From NCBI GenBank assembly GCA_949825045.1, contig OX463829.1:4340001-4404000 (forward strand): DNA of 64,000 bases. The letters run 5' to 3'. Origin of the DNA: Argyresthia goedartella. Lineage: Eukaryota > Arthropoda > Insecta > Lepidoptera > Argyresthiidae. The notes under the pieces are model-generated. The model was not told where the DNA came from, did no database searches, and saw only the letters and a list, made by a program, of their open reading frames with translations. Made by a program: the position numbers and the translations under genes. Positions 52,125 to 61,811 of the stretch are shown here, piece after piece; position 1 is the first letter of the stretch, and each line of letters starts with the position of its first letter.

Positions 52125-53310
52125 TTATATATAGTATTGTAGTAAACGTGAATCTGTCATTACGAAAAAGCAACGTTTGGCGCGGACGAATTTCGGCTGC
52201 GTTGGGTCATATCCGTAACAAGAGAAAGAGCCGATGCTATTTCGCTTCGCAAATAATTTCAAATTTACAGATTCTTGGCTATAGAGTTCATAAGTATGAA
52301 ATTTTAAATGACAAGAGTTGTCATAATTGGTTGTCACTTCAAGTTTACCATAAAACATGGAATTGCACATATGTTGTGTATAAAATTAAGTTGTTTAATA
52401 ATAGTATTTATGATTTATAAATCAGCTGTAAAAATAGCGCATTTACTCGCATCATATGTATTATGTTAAACTTAAATTATTTATCGAAGATTTGTTAGTT
52501 TTGTTGATGCAAATCTCTGATAGTAGAGCTTTTAAATTCTTTTGTTGATTTTATGTAGTTTTGTAATGTGTTAAATGTTTATAGTAATTGAAAGCTTCTG
52601 ATGGTTCCTAGTTGAGATTTACTATGAAGAGCTGTGGTTTACTATCATTGATACTGAAGAACCGACCTTGTAAACATATTTTTGCCTTGATACAGAAATA
52701 GCCTTATTTGAAAAAATAAATAGAATTACACAAAGCAAAGCGATTTTTTGCTATGGGGCCAGTAATTTTGAGAGGGATTTTTTACTCTAAGACCATATAT
52801 TTGTCCGACGAATTGTGGTCTGATAAGTGGTAGTTTTACAGCTTTTTTAGTATTCCAAAAATATTTACGATGATGAACTAAAGAAATAAATTGATGGACA
52901 TTTGAGTCAATATAATATCTGATAGTTGATTGGTGCTGGAAGATCTTAATTTGTATGGAGGCAACCCATTGCTTGGTTTAAATGAAATCATCCATTACAA
53001 AGGGTGGTAGTGATAGATTAATAAAAGGGCATGATTTTAATAAATAGTAATCAGTAGTGCCGAAAAATATATTTTGAAGTATATACCTATACCTATATAT
53101 TTGTAGGAGTAATAAATATAGTTAGGGTTATTGTCATTTTGAGAAACACTGGTCTAGGTTAGTCTTTAGTCTAGAATCTAGACTCTAGATAGTCGGCATC
53201 CAAAGTGTTATTTGGTTCCAAAGTATATTGTTGAATGTTTTGTTATGTATGAGCGAATGCGTTTCAGTCTATATCCTTTCACTGTAGAAATAAAGTTTAT
53301 TCATTATTAA
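50498..53310 (+). other. Apparent long 3' UTR of bbx
   Basis: About 2.8 kb follows the stop with no frame worth calling. None of the window's SINE, LINE or core repeats is seen, which is striking in this repeat-filled region. It has several AATAAA words, the last at 53289-53294, followed by a T/GT-rich stretch. A TA dinucleotide run is at 52089-52119. Confidence 0.5.
53289..53294 (+). terminator. Candidate distal poly(A) signal of bbx
   Basis: AATAAA followed within 30 bases by CTCTTTGTTTTATTT. It sits where the repeat-poor stretch ends. Earlier AATAAA words near 51022-51033 and 51170 are alternatives. Confidence 0.4.
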
Positions 53311-53680
53311 CAAGCTCTTTGTTTTATTTATCCACTAATAACAACTTAACTACAGCAAGACAGATTATGTTCGACATCCGAATGTAGGTACGAAGGTCGA
53401 AGTCGTAGGCTAGTGCGAGTAACAGGATCGATCAATAGCGACATTTAATCCTGTAGTTATCCTAGCATACCTTTACAAGTTTTTTATGGTGGTATTTTGT
53501 TTTTTCGGTGTATGTGTACGAGATGTTTTGAATACTACACAGGTTAGCCGCCGGGATTACTGTGAAAATAGGGAACATATTCATCTATAACCTTCGTTAA
53601 TATAGGATAACAATAATCGAACGTTTCGTCTACAGACTTGCTGTAATAAAAAGTGAGCCAATCGATTTTAGATAATTCTG

Positions 53681-53956
53681 CTATAATGTTTGTATAATCG
53701 GCTTTTTTAATTGAAATATGCGTTTGGGGCTTGTAGGAAGAAAGTTTATACCGAAGTTAGGTACTTTTATTTCCAGAGCAAGGTGATGGGGCATATCCTC
53801 ACCGGTAAAGGGATCGACCGCGCGGGTCACCTCCCCATCGGAGTCGCAGATCACAAGATTCGTTCGGGACATTACTAAACTGAGTCCAGCCTGCCGGGGA
53901 TAATTCGTGGATAAAGGTATACTGAGAATCCTCAAAACCTCACTCCTCACACTCAC
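53681..53956 (-). CDS. Orphan candidate exon, unknown product
   Basis: A 91-codon minus-strand frame includes the protein-like run LVMSRTNLVICDSDGEVTRA followed by VDPFTGEDMPHHLALEIK. A possible acceptor (GATTCTCAG|TATACC, near 53938) and a weak donor (AAAA|GTACCT) would bound an exon of that core. The L-A-L-E-I-K end recalls, only loosely, the exonuclease motif of YqaJ-like nucleases, and I do not assign it. A short upstream segment, TTTCAG..AAGATAG|GTGAGTG (about 53999-53968), could be another small exon. No neighbouring exon of the same gene was found. Confidence 0.3.
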   Translation of the reverse strand: MSVRSEVLRILSIPLSTNYPRQAGLSLVMSRTNLVICDSDGEVTRAVDPFTGEDMPHHLALEIKVPNFGINFLPTSPKRIFQLKKPIIQTL

Positions 53957-54620
53957 CTATCTTCACTATTGTCCACAAGTTAACCCTACTGAAAGGTATA
54001 ACAAAACTACTTATTATCACTGCCTTAGCTTCACTAGTTGGCGAAGATCATAGAACTTGGGTTCTTCTCTAGAATTGGATTAATCTCATCTATTTACGAT
54101 AAAGTTCAAGTTGCTTTATATAGCTCACACTAAAAATGCAGGCCGCTATCTCTAAATGACATAAAATAATTCAACGTCGGTGGCATGTTCGCGGTTCCGA
54201 CCCATCCTCGGGTGTCACCCCGCTCGTCGCCGCCTCCACGTTTGCATCAGCTGTGGTACCAGCCAGTGTGCTGCCGCGTGGCCCCCGCTAGGGATTCGTG
54301 GCCCACCCATGTGTTGCCCCCCAACCGGATACGGTGGTCTTACCCACGCGCCTGCCGAACCCCAAACACACACGGTTTGGGGTTCAGCATGCAACACAAC
54401 TTGCGTTCGCGCCCTTTTGGACTCCGATGACCAGGGCTGTATTGTGACGAACGATTAAGCGAAATGGTTGGGCATTAAAATCATTAAGTATGATAGAACA
54501 ATTCGGGGTGTGGGGAATATTGCTGTCACGAATTTAGTTGGTTAATCGGTGATCACTTTCTGTCCACGCTGTGATGTTTCGTTTAAGACTTAGTGATTGA
54601 CTGACGTCATGGGTCGACAA
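53957..54620. other. Gene-free stretch with GC-rich block
   Basis: The GC-rich block 54180-54460 contains the inverted pair CCAAACACACACGG and GGTTTGGGG and has frames on both strands, none with a domain. It may be the 5' part of the decayed LINE that follows. Confidence 0.35.
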
Positions 54621-54679
54621 CCTCTGGTGGGTTGAATCCAGCTGTTCGACTCTTGACGTCAGACCTCAAGCTGACCTGA

Positions 54680-56709
54680 TACTAGAAGCAGATGTTCTGA
54701 GTAGGTTTTCGCTGTCGGATATACGAGTTTAACAGCCAGACGGCTTGATTGCTGTGGATACGAAGTTTGCTCGTGCGATTATGGGACCGGCCCTGCCAAT
54801 GGTTATGCATGCCGAGTCTGATGGCATACTTATCGGTTCTGCGTTGTAGTACACCTATACCTGCGCCGTGGCTTACTGACACCATCAATGGTCTGATGGC
54901 CAAGAGAAATCGTGCCAAGAGTAGATATAAATTGGATCAGACTAACGAGAATCCTTTTAATTTTCAAACGCCACCGTAATCGTTGCCCTCGTCTGTGTCA
55001 TGTATGATGCATGACACAGACGAGGGCAACGATTACGGATGCAAGGTCGTCATATCTACGAGTGTATTGAGGCTATTCTCCAGGACAGGTTTGGAAATTC
55101 CTAAAGACTCTTGGTGTTGGTAAGTCCCAGGACTTGGCTGCTGAAAATGTCGGCCTTAACAGTCTCAACTATTTCTTTGCTATCCCCCCTGTCGTGATGA
55201 ACCCCATCGTCAAGGAAGCTACCCTTCGTTACCTGCTGTCCAAGACACCATGTCGGAATCGCAGCAGTAAGGAGGGCAATGTAAGCGATCTCTTTGAAGG
55301 CCATAGGTGAGGACAAGATCTGTTATCATCACCCACATAATTAATGTGTCGCTTGATCAATCTTGCTTCCCCGCTCAGTGAAAAAAGGCACTTGCGATTC
55401 CAATCGCGTCTCCTTTAAAGAATTCCGTCCCATATCTATTCTGCCTATCCTCTCCAAAGTCATGGAATCAATTGTTCGTACCTAGCTCTCCTCCTACCTT
55501 TTCTCAAGGTTTCAAGCCAGGTCACAGCACTATCACGGCTCTGCTTGAAGTCACTGACGACATTCAATTGGCTATGGATCAGAAGCAGCTTATGGTCCTT
55601 ACACTGCATGATTTCAGTAGCGCCTTCAACTGCGTCGATTTCGATATCCTGGTTGAAATTCTAGTCGTTTAGTCTCCTCGCATTCGGATCGCATCTAGTA
55701 CCTGAGAGACCACCAGCAGCGCACTAAGTCTGAGGAGATCTTCGGACGGACGGGTGTGAGCTCTCTGCGGCTGTTCCGCAGTGTGTTATCCTTTCCCCTC
55801 TACTCTTCTCAGTATTCACAGTATTCATAAACTCCATCTCTGACATTGTTACTTCTTATCCTCCTCCAATTATATCGGCACTTCTCTCCGTGTGATGTAA
55901 AACTGACTGTAGAGGCGTTGAATGCTGACCTCGATAACATCAGGAAATGGGCTATTTCATATGGGCTGCTAGTCAACCCGGGAAAATCTCAAGCCATGAT
56001 TATGGGTGCACGGCACCCGTTTAACTTATTACAGAATTCGCCCGTCGATCCTGTATTGTATAATGGTACCATAATTATATACAGTGAGAAAGCTAAGAAT
56101 CTTGGGGTTATATTTGACAACTTGCTGTCCTGGTCGTCCCATGTTTGTGTGGTCATCAGACGAGTGTTTGCGTTATTTCACTCCTTCCGGAGATTGCAGT
56201 ACTTCCTGCCATGGCAGACTTAAATCACTCTTGCTAAGTTCCTTCTACTACCATTAATATGCGACTATGCGGATGTTTGTTGGGTCAGCGCGAACGAAAA
56301 ACAACTGAACAAACTCGAACGACTTCAAAACCTCGGGATTCGGTTGTCTACGGGTTTGCTCATAGTATGACCGTGTTTCCCAGTATCGCAAGGAACTGGG
56401 GTGGATCCCGATCCGTCTTTGCCGTGACATGCACATTCTCTACTATCTGTTCAATATTTTACAAAATCCCCGATACCCCACAAATCTACTCTAACGTTTT
56501 GAGTTTCTTTTCCCCAGGGATAGCAATCGGAGATCCCACACGGTGCCTCTCCTTTCAACTCCTCAGCATAACACTGCCACTTTCAAACACTCGTTTAGGT
56601 TAAAGGCAATCCGATGGTGGAACGCACTTCCCTGCGCTATAAGGGATAGTCCCCCAATTTTCGCTTTTAAGAAAAGATTGAAAGTGCATTTCTATTCTCT
56701 TCCGTAAAA
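54680..56709 (+). pseudogene. Heavily decayed CR1/Jockey-type LINE
   Basis: Collinear fragments in shifting frames can be read: PWLTDTINGLMAKRNRAKSRYK (linker after EN), KRHRNRCPRLCH, a degenerate RT start, and FKPGHSTITALLEVTDDIQLAMDQ. Then come TLHDFSSAFNCVDFDILVEI (first catalytic region, with H for the usual aliphatic-Asp context) and LTVEALNADLDNIRKWAISYGLLVNPGKSQAMIMG. FKHSFRLKAIRWWNALPCAIRDSP and FKKRLKVHFYSLP end the element before a stop. The FADD box is not recoverable. A perfect hairpin at 54974-55038 interrupts it. Confidence 0.78.
54974..55038. repeat. Perfect hairpin, 29-bp arms, 7-bp loop
   Basis: CCGTAATCGTTGCCCTCGTC plus nine bases (54974-55002) is repeated in exact inversion at 55010-55038 around TATGATG. 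The left arm is in the LINE's coding sense (RNRCPRLCH) and the coding text resumes after the right arm (DARSSYLRVY). The right arm is therefore an inserted inverted copy. Confidence 0.9.
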
Positions 56710-56739
56710 GGTACCATATCTATTGAAAGGATTGGAAAA

Positions 56740-57376
56740 TATCCCGGATGTCTCCTATTCCCAAGAAAGGATCTAAAACAATGATCGAAAACTACCGCCC
56801 CGTGGCAATACTCTGTGCAATGGCGAAAGTGTTCGAGATGGTTCTTCAGGCGGCTTTACTACCTCAATGCCTGCCCTACATTACTAGTGCACAGCATGCA
56901 TTTTTGCGAAACGATCAGTGACCACGAACCTCGTAACATTAGTCGACATCCTTACTCGGGAACTAGATGCGGGAAACAAAGTCGACGTCATTTATCTGGA
57001 CTTCCAGAAAGCATTCGACAGGGTTGATAATGATATCCTGCTACTAAAATTGGGTAAGATAGGACTGGTACCAAAGCTTCTCAAGCTGTTTTCTAACTAT
57101 CTAATGGATAGAAGACAGTTTGTGAGGTACGGCCAATTTCTATCCAGCCCATACGGCACCCAGTCGGGTATAAGTCAAGGATCAAACCTTGGCCCCCTTC
57201 TTTTTGTGCTATTGATAAACGATCTCCCGGATGTGGTCAGCGACTGCGACATGCTGCTGTTCGCTGATGATGTAAAACTGGTGAAGGTCGTCAGAAACAT
57301 GGGGGACGGTGCAATTTTACAGAAAAATCTAGATTTAGTATATAACTGGAGTCTCGACAGTCGGCTTTATTTCAAA
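56740..57376 (+). pseudogene. Jockey-group LINE RT, 5' part (sister of the 37-kb copy)
   Basis: SPIPKKGSKTMIENYRPVAILC opens a broken frame. After a shift near 56915 come TTNLVTLVDILTRELDAGNK, VDVIYLDFQKAFDRVDNDIL, DRRQFVRYG, GISQGSNLGPLLFVLLINDLP and CDMLLFADDVKLVKVV. The catalytic FADD is in frame here, unlike in the 37-kb copy. Coding stops at SRLYF, where a 400-bp insertion interrupts it. The 5' end is truncated at about 56740. Confidence 0.82.
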
Positions 57377-57783
57377 ACTCAAAACTCAAAACGTTTATTC
57401 TGTAAATAGGCCACAAGGGCACTTTCACATGTCATTTCATTTCATTTTTTAGAACATTTGGTATTATTATCATATTATCAGAAAAAAAAAGTACTTAATT
57501 ATTGTTTCTGAGAGATGTAAAGAGTCTCATGTCATAATAAAATAATTAAAATATAAATAACAGAGATGTATAGTCTCTTTAGTCAATAATACAATGATAA
57601 TAGGAGATGTAAATGGTCCCCACAGTCAAGAGTTGTATAATTAAATTAATCTTTGGAGGTGTAAAAGGCCTCCAAGTGTCCAGTAAAAGAAACTCTGGCA
57701 GTGAGGATGCTCACAATTAATTAGAACAATTCAGTCCCAAGCATTTTTATCGTCTATGTACTCTTTAATACTGTAACTTATTT
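57377..57783 (-). mobile_element. About 0.4-kb insertion inside the LINE RT frame
   Basis: LINE coding text breaks after SRLYF and resumes at YFNPSKCEM. The insert begins with AAAACTC units (complement TTTTGAG repeats) and AACGTTTATTCTGT, so read on the minus strand it ends AATAAACG plus a short tandem tail, like a retroposon 3' end. TATTTCA and TATTTTA at the two borders are a near-duplicate that may be the target duplication. No coding content; the family is not identified. Confidence 0.7.
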
Positions 57784-58521
57784 ATGTATTTTAATCCAAG
57801 CAAATGTGAGATGCTCAGCTTCACTCGGTCGAAAGATCCGGTGCTGTGCGACTACTCGCTGGGCGGGTGCAGCGTGGCGCGCGTGCACGAGGTGCGCGAC
57901 CTCGGCGTGCTGTTCGACGCGCAGCTCACGTTCCGGCCGCACGTGCAGCAGCTCACCGCTAAGGCGTTCCAGAGGCTAGGGTTCGTACTGCGTAACGCGG
58001 CGCCACTCACACTCGCGGCTACACGCGCTCTGTACGAGGCCTTGGTGAGGAGCATAGTGGAAACGAATGCAGCGGTCTGGTCTCCGCATGGGCGTAAATA
58101 TATTCTCATGCTGGAGCAAGTACAGAAACGATTTCTACGCAGTCTCTACAAAAAGGGTCATGGATATTACCCATATATGTACCCAACACGATTTCTGCAA
58201 GGGCATCTGGGGTATGAGTCATTAGAACTGAGAAGGTCAATATCTCTTTTTAATTTTGTAATGAACATCCTTAGAAATAAACTCGACTGTACAGAGCTTC
58301 TCCAAAGGTGTTTGCGAATGTTCGTGCCCGACGCATACATGAGGCTGCGGGGTAGTCGCGCTCGCGCACTGCTGGCAACTCGCGCGTCGCGCACCAACCT
58401 TTACCTGTACTCGACCGTCGCGCAGGCGCAGGCGCTGATCAACTCCGTGCTCGCCGCCTCACCACAGTGTGATATATTCACGAGTGGGATGGCGTATGGC
58501 GTGCTTGGTGAGGGAATGTAA
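57784..58521 (+). pseudogene. Jockey-group LINE RT, 3' part, open to its stop
   Basis: The frame continues the RT after the insertion: YFNPSKCEMLSFTR, VRDLGVLFDAQLTF, FQRLGFVLRNA, LVRSIVETNAAVWSPHGRKY, MYPTRFLQGHLGYESLELRR, FVPDAYMRLRGSRARALLAT and the final stop at 58519-58521. It is GC-rich (GCGCGCGTGCACGAGGTGCG) compared with the 37-kb relative, and it reads through the position where that copy has a TGA. The first in-frame ATG lies inside the inserted sequence and is not a genuine start. Confidence 0.82.
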
Positions 58522-58799
58522 GAGAATGACAGAAAGACGAATGCAAGATCTAGATAAGTAAAATATTTTTACCGCCTTTGTAACGTTTTGGTTAATTACA
58601 ATTGAAAATAAATAAATAAATGAAATGAAATCTAGGTAGTATGTATGATATATTATAGTATATATATATGCTTGCTATCTATTGTATTTTATATAGTTTA
58701 AGTATATATTTATTTTTATTTGGTATAGGTACTTTATTAATATTTTGAAAATAATTTTCGTACGTATGCATAGAGTTTTATTGTGAACTAGGACTGTCC
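58522..58799 (+). repeat. LINE 3' UTR, A-rich tail and repeat remnant
   Basis: AAAATAAATAAATAAATGAA at about 58606 closes the LINE. The following TATCTATTGTATTTTATATA to AACTAGGACTGTCCTG is shared with 1380-1495. Confidence 0.6.
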
Positions 58800-59180
58800 T
58801 GTATCGTAAACTGGAAGACGTCCTAAGATCATAAATCCCTCAGTGCCTGAAGAGCAAGGTCTTTGACCAATGTGTCTTGCCTATCCTCACGTACGGTGCC
58901 GAAACATGTACATTCACAAAAGCCGCACAAAGGGCTATGGAGCGTGCAATGCCAGGCAACAGTCGTGGACCGCGTGCCTAATGTTGAAATCCGTAGACCG
59001 TAGAACAGGGAAAAGAGCAGCGGGCAGACCACCGGCCCGATGGTCAGATGACATTGTGGGTGACAAGGTGGCTGGTAGACAGTGGACCAGACTGGCGGGG
59101 GACAGATGCGAGTGGCGTGCTTTGGGAGAGGCCCAACAGAGGGATGATACGGGCTGATATGATGATGATGATATTGTTTT
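58800..59180 (+). pseudogene. RTE-type LINE C-terminal fragment
   Basis: CLKSKVFDQCVLPILTYGAETCTF is the thumb motif of RTE-type RT. After frameshifts, RRTGKRAAGRPPARWSDDIV and the run to WRALGEAQQRDDTG are the usual basic tail. It ends in GATATGATGATGATGAT, an RTE-type trinucleotide tail. Confidence 0.78.
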
Positions 59181-59353
59181 ATGCAGTGAAATTAAAGATC
59201 TTATTGTGCGGAAAGTAAAACTTGAAAATAGCGTTTTTGGTGATTTGTAACCTAGCTAGACCATAAAAAACTCATGCAAAGTTATGAAAACTAAAAATAA
59301 AGTAGTATCTAAAAATCTTTAAGCATAATAAAAAAACATATCCTTACAAACAT
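59181..59353. other. Short gap before the minus-strand gene
   Basis: AT-rich, with no feature seen. Confidence 0.3.
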
Positions 59354-59359
59354 TTTATT
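59354..59359 (-). terminator. Poly(A) signal of the minus-strand host gene
   Basis: AATAAA on the minus strand, about 32 bases past the TGA stop (59391-59393). Confidence 0.6.
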
Positions 59360-59390
59360 TCCGCCTTCTGTCTCTCAAATTATACTTAGA

Positions 59391-59825
59391 TCATAAAATC
59401 GTTCCCAGCTTACATATTGTATTCGCATGCAAATTTAAACTATCCAGCTCTAACAATAATGCTAAAGTATTACCACAGTTACGATCCCACAGTGCACCTT
59501 TAGGTATATCGTGGTAGACTAAATACGCGCTTAAAATCTTCTTGGTACTATCGTCGCAGTTGTTGATTTTCCTGCTGCTGAGTAGTCCTAAGTACTTGCG
59601 CAGGAAGGGCGATAATTTCGCTTCGCACGAGTCAAAGATGTGGGCGACTCTCTGACTGATGGCTTGAGTGAATTCGTTGGAAATAAGCGGTTCGGCGATG
59701 GGGGTATCTTCATCGACCGTCATGGCGTTTAAGGTTTTTTTGCTGTGATGCTCAGCGTGCGATAGGAGTAGTTTAATCTGCCAAATGTGGTAGGCTGTGG
59801 GTTCCGTACTCATTGTTTTTAGTAT
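59391..59825 (-). CDS. Unrecognised conserved host gene, last exon
   Basis: The exon follows TTATTCTCTTCCAG and starts in phase 0, giving 144 residues and a TGA stop. It reads ILKTMSTEPTAYHIWQIKLL, SHAEHHSKKTLNAMTVDEDT, ISQRVAHIFDSCEAKLSPFL, SAYLVYHDIPKGALWDRNCG and NTLALLLELDSLNLHANTIC, probably largely helical. I cannot name the family. The four exons found here give the C-terminal 333 residues with fully matching splice phases. The 5' exons must lie beyond the window's right end or past the LINE at 61.8-64 kb. Confidence 0.75.
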   Translation of the reverse strand: MLKTMSTEPTAYHIWQIKLLLSHAEHHSKKTLNAMTVDEDTPIAEPLISNEFTQAISQRVAHIFDSCEAKLSPFLRKYLGLLSSRKINNCDDSTKKILSAYLVYHDIPKGALWDRNCGNTLALLLELDSLNLHANTICKLGTIL

Positions 59826-60027
59826 CTGGAAGAGAATAAATATTTTATAAAAAAAAAACATAACTAACCTAGCTTGGGTGCAACTACGACTCTTATATCA
59901 GATCTTATTGCTTCCTCATTGCTCGGCGGGGCGCCCCTTAAAGCAGGTCTTATTACATTCAAACTTTTTCCTCTGGGATTCCTTCCAACCGATGTATTAA
60001 AACTGTAGGTAAACTCGTAACACCCAC

Positions 60028-60271
60028 CTTCAAGATAGTAGTGGTAGCCGGCAGCGCGCACAGTACATCTTTGAGCACGCACTCGTACGTCGCCATGCTG
60101 AGTCCCTGCACGAACAGCCGATCCTCCGCACTGTACTGACGACATTGACACTTCTTGGTGGCCAGGCTATCGGCTTTGGGCTTCTTCTTCTTTCTGTCGA
60201 GCATGCAGTCCGGACAGACCGCGGAGTCCTTGCTCGCGTCGAGGATCGACAGGTAGTGCTTCGTGAAACTC
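60028..60271 (-). CDS. Same host gene, exon with cysteine cluster
   Basis: Acceptor CCATTTACAG, donor ATCTTGAAG|GTGGGT. The one leading base completes an arginine codon. The exon encodes SFTKHYLSILDASKD, then CPDCMLDRKKKKPKADSLAT, KKCQCRQYSAEDRLFVQGLS and YECVLKDVLCALPATTTILK. CPDC with the later CQC and basic spacer suggests a small metal-binding or otherwise cysteine-dependent region; no known zinc-finger spacing is evident to me. Confidence 0.75.
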
Positions 60272-60770
60272 CTGTAAATGGAGAGATTGAATAAACACAC
60301 AAAAGAACACTATTTTTCCCATAGCCACTCGTCTGTGGGTAGAAAAAAATTTGCCCGCTATTTTGAACCTTATTGCTGGGTAACGTTCAACAGAAGATTT
60401 CAACCATGTTTATTTAGCCTTTAACTCAATGTACCGTTGACCCTCTCCACATGTCCTTGTTCTTCTAATGAATTCTGGTATAGTTGGCGAAAGTTTGAGA
60501 TGGCAATCGGGAAGGTCTAATTAATTATGATTCAAGTAAGTTGCGGCTCCGACATCATCATCAAAGATCACAGTGGCATGTGTTAGTAGGTTAACAAGCT
60601 AATGAAGTGGACGGGTAATCCGGTTAGGCGATGGGGAGCGATAATCACTCTTGTACCATGTTTTCCCCGATTGCCATCCCAAGCTGTAGGGAACTAAAGA
60701 TATATCGTTAAAATTGAGGTTTAATACTATTCAGCTGTAGTGTTCGCCATGTTATGTTAGGTTAGTTCAC

Positions 60771-60950
60771 CTGATCTTGTCATCGCTAGTGAACAGCTGT
60801 ATATCCTCAGGCGAGGCCGACCAGACGTTAGCCTTGTCCAGAGTCAGGCTCTGGGCCAGGATCGTCTTGAACCCGTGAGGATCGTCCTGGTATGAGAGGC
60901 AGCCGGCGCGAGGCTTTATGTCCACACAGTGAGTGTGGGCTAGGAGACGT
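60771..60950 (-). CDS. Same host gene, internal exon
   Basis: Acceptor ATATATCCGCAG, donor AAGATCAG|GTGAAC. One leading and two trailing bases are split codons that match the neighbours (CA|A and AG|G). The exon reads RLLAHTHCVDIKPRAGCLSY, QDDPHGFKTILAQSLTLDKA and NVWSASPEDIQLFTSDDKI. No domain is recognised. Its GC content is well above the surrounding sequence, consistent with coding. Confidence 0.75.
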
Positions 60951-61022
60951 CTGCGGATATATAACTAAGTAAGCATACTTATAAAGCATAAGGGCGGATC
61001 CAAAATCAAGTCAAGGGGGGGG

Positions 61023-61063
61023 TTATACAGTTTACATCTAGTGACTAGATGTAAACTGTATAA
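61023..61063. repeat. Perfect hairpin, 20-bp arms, 1-bp loop, in intron
   Basis: TTATACAGTTTACATCTAGT and its exact complement flank a single G. It lies in the intron between the 60771 and 61584 exons. Confidence 0.9.
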
Positions 61064-61354
61064 ACTAGATTCTAGTCGGTTAACTCCATCAAAAAATATT
61101 ACAGGATTGGATTGGATGAAATATCCATGAAAAACATAATGGTACTTCATTTGTCCTCTACGGCGTAGTTGGTCAAATTACCTTCGCCGTTACGTGGGCT
61201 GTTCTATAAAACTGTCAAGTATCAACAGTTTTCCTGTCAGGAGTAACACGTAAATTATTGATATTATAGTTTTATATTCAGTCTCAAGTACAACTGTTCC
61301 AATACTGTGAGCAAGTGACGTCACAAAGGCAAATTCCATATCTTAAAACGAAGA

Positions 61355-61450
61355 AAAGCGCCCTTATAGGATCACTTCGTTGTCCGTCCGTCCGTCCGTC
61401 TATCTCGAAGCTTTTTCGCAGGAACGCGTAGAATTTGCATGAAGTAATGT
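61355..61450 (+). repeat. 'CCGTCCGTCCGTC' repeat, copy 2, in intron
   Basis: GCGCCCTTATAGGATCACTT, four CCGT-type units, and TTTTCGCAGGAACGCGTAGA match the copy at 28791-28880. Confidence 0.75.
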
Positions 61451-61583
61451 CGTGTAGCACAAGTAAAGAAAGAAATTTGAAAACCGTATATTTGTAGTTC
61501 CTTCACAAATAAGTACGATTTGTGCGGATCCCTAGGTGCGCTAGTACAACTGAGGTGAGTTTTTTTGAGAATGAAGTACTCAC

Positions 61584-61726
61584 TGCAACTGGTCCCAGTT
61601 GGTGTGTCGCTGGTACAGCACGGGCCAGTACCGCGGGTCGTGCAGCCGCACCTCCTGCAGGGCGTCGAGCTCGGGCAGCATGCAGGGCGCCAGCATCTCG
61701 CGGGAGACGCCCTGCAGGTCAACCAC
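61584..61726 (-). CDS. Same host gene, most 5' exon visible
   Basis: Acceptor GATGTCCCCAG, donor CAGTTGCA|GTGAGT. It starts in phase 0 and reads VVDLQGVSREMLAPCMLPEL, DALQEVRLHDPRYWPVLYQR and HTNWDQL. Strong splice sites, high GC and phase agreement with the next exon support it. Upstream sequence is occupied by a LINE insertion, so earlier exons are not visible. Confidence 0.75.
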
Positions 61727-61811
61727 CTGGGGACATCAGCATCAGCATCGTCATGAACATATCTCTTTCTATAGTCACGACAAGTATAGGCAAGAAGGCG
61801 AGACCTGACAA

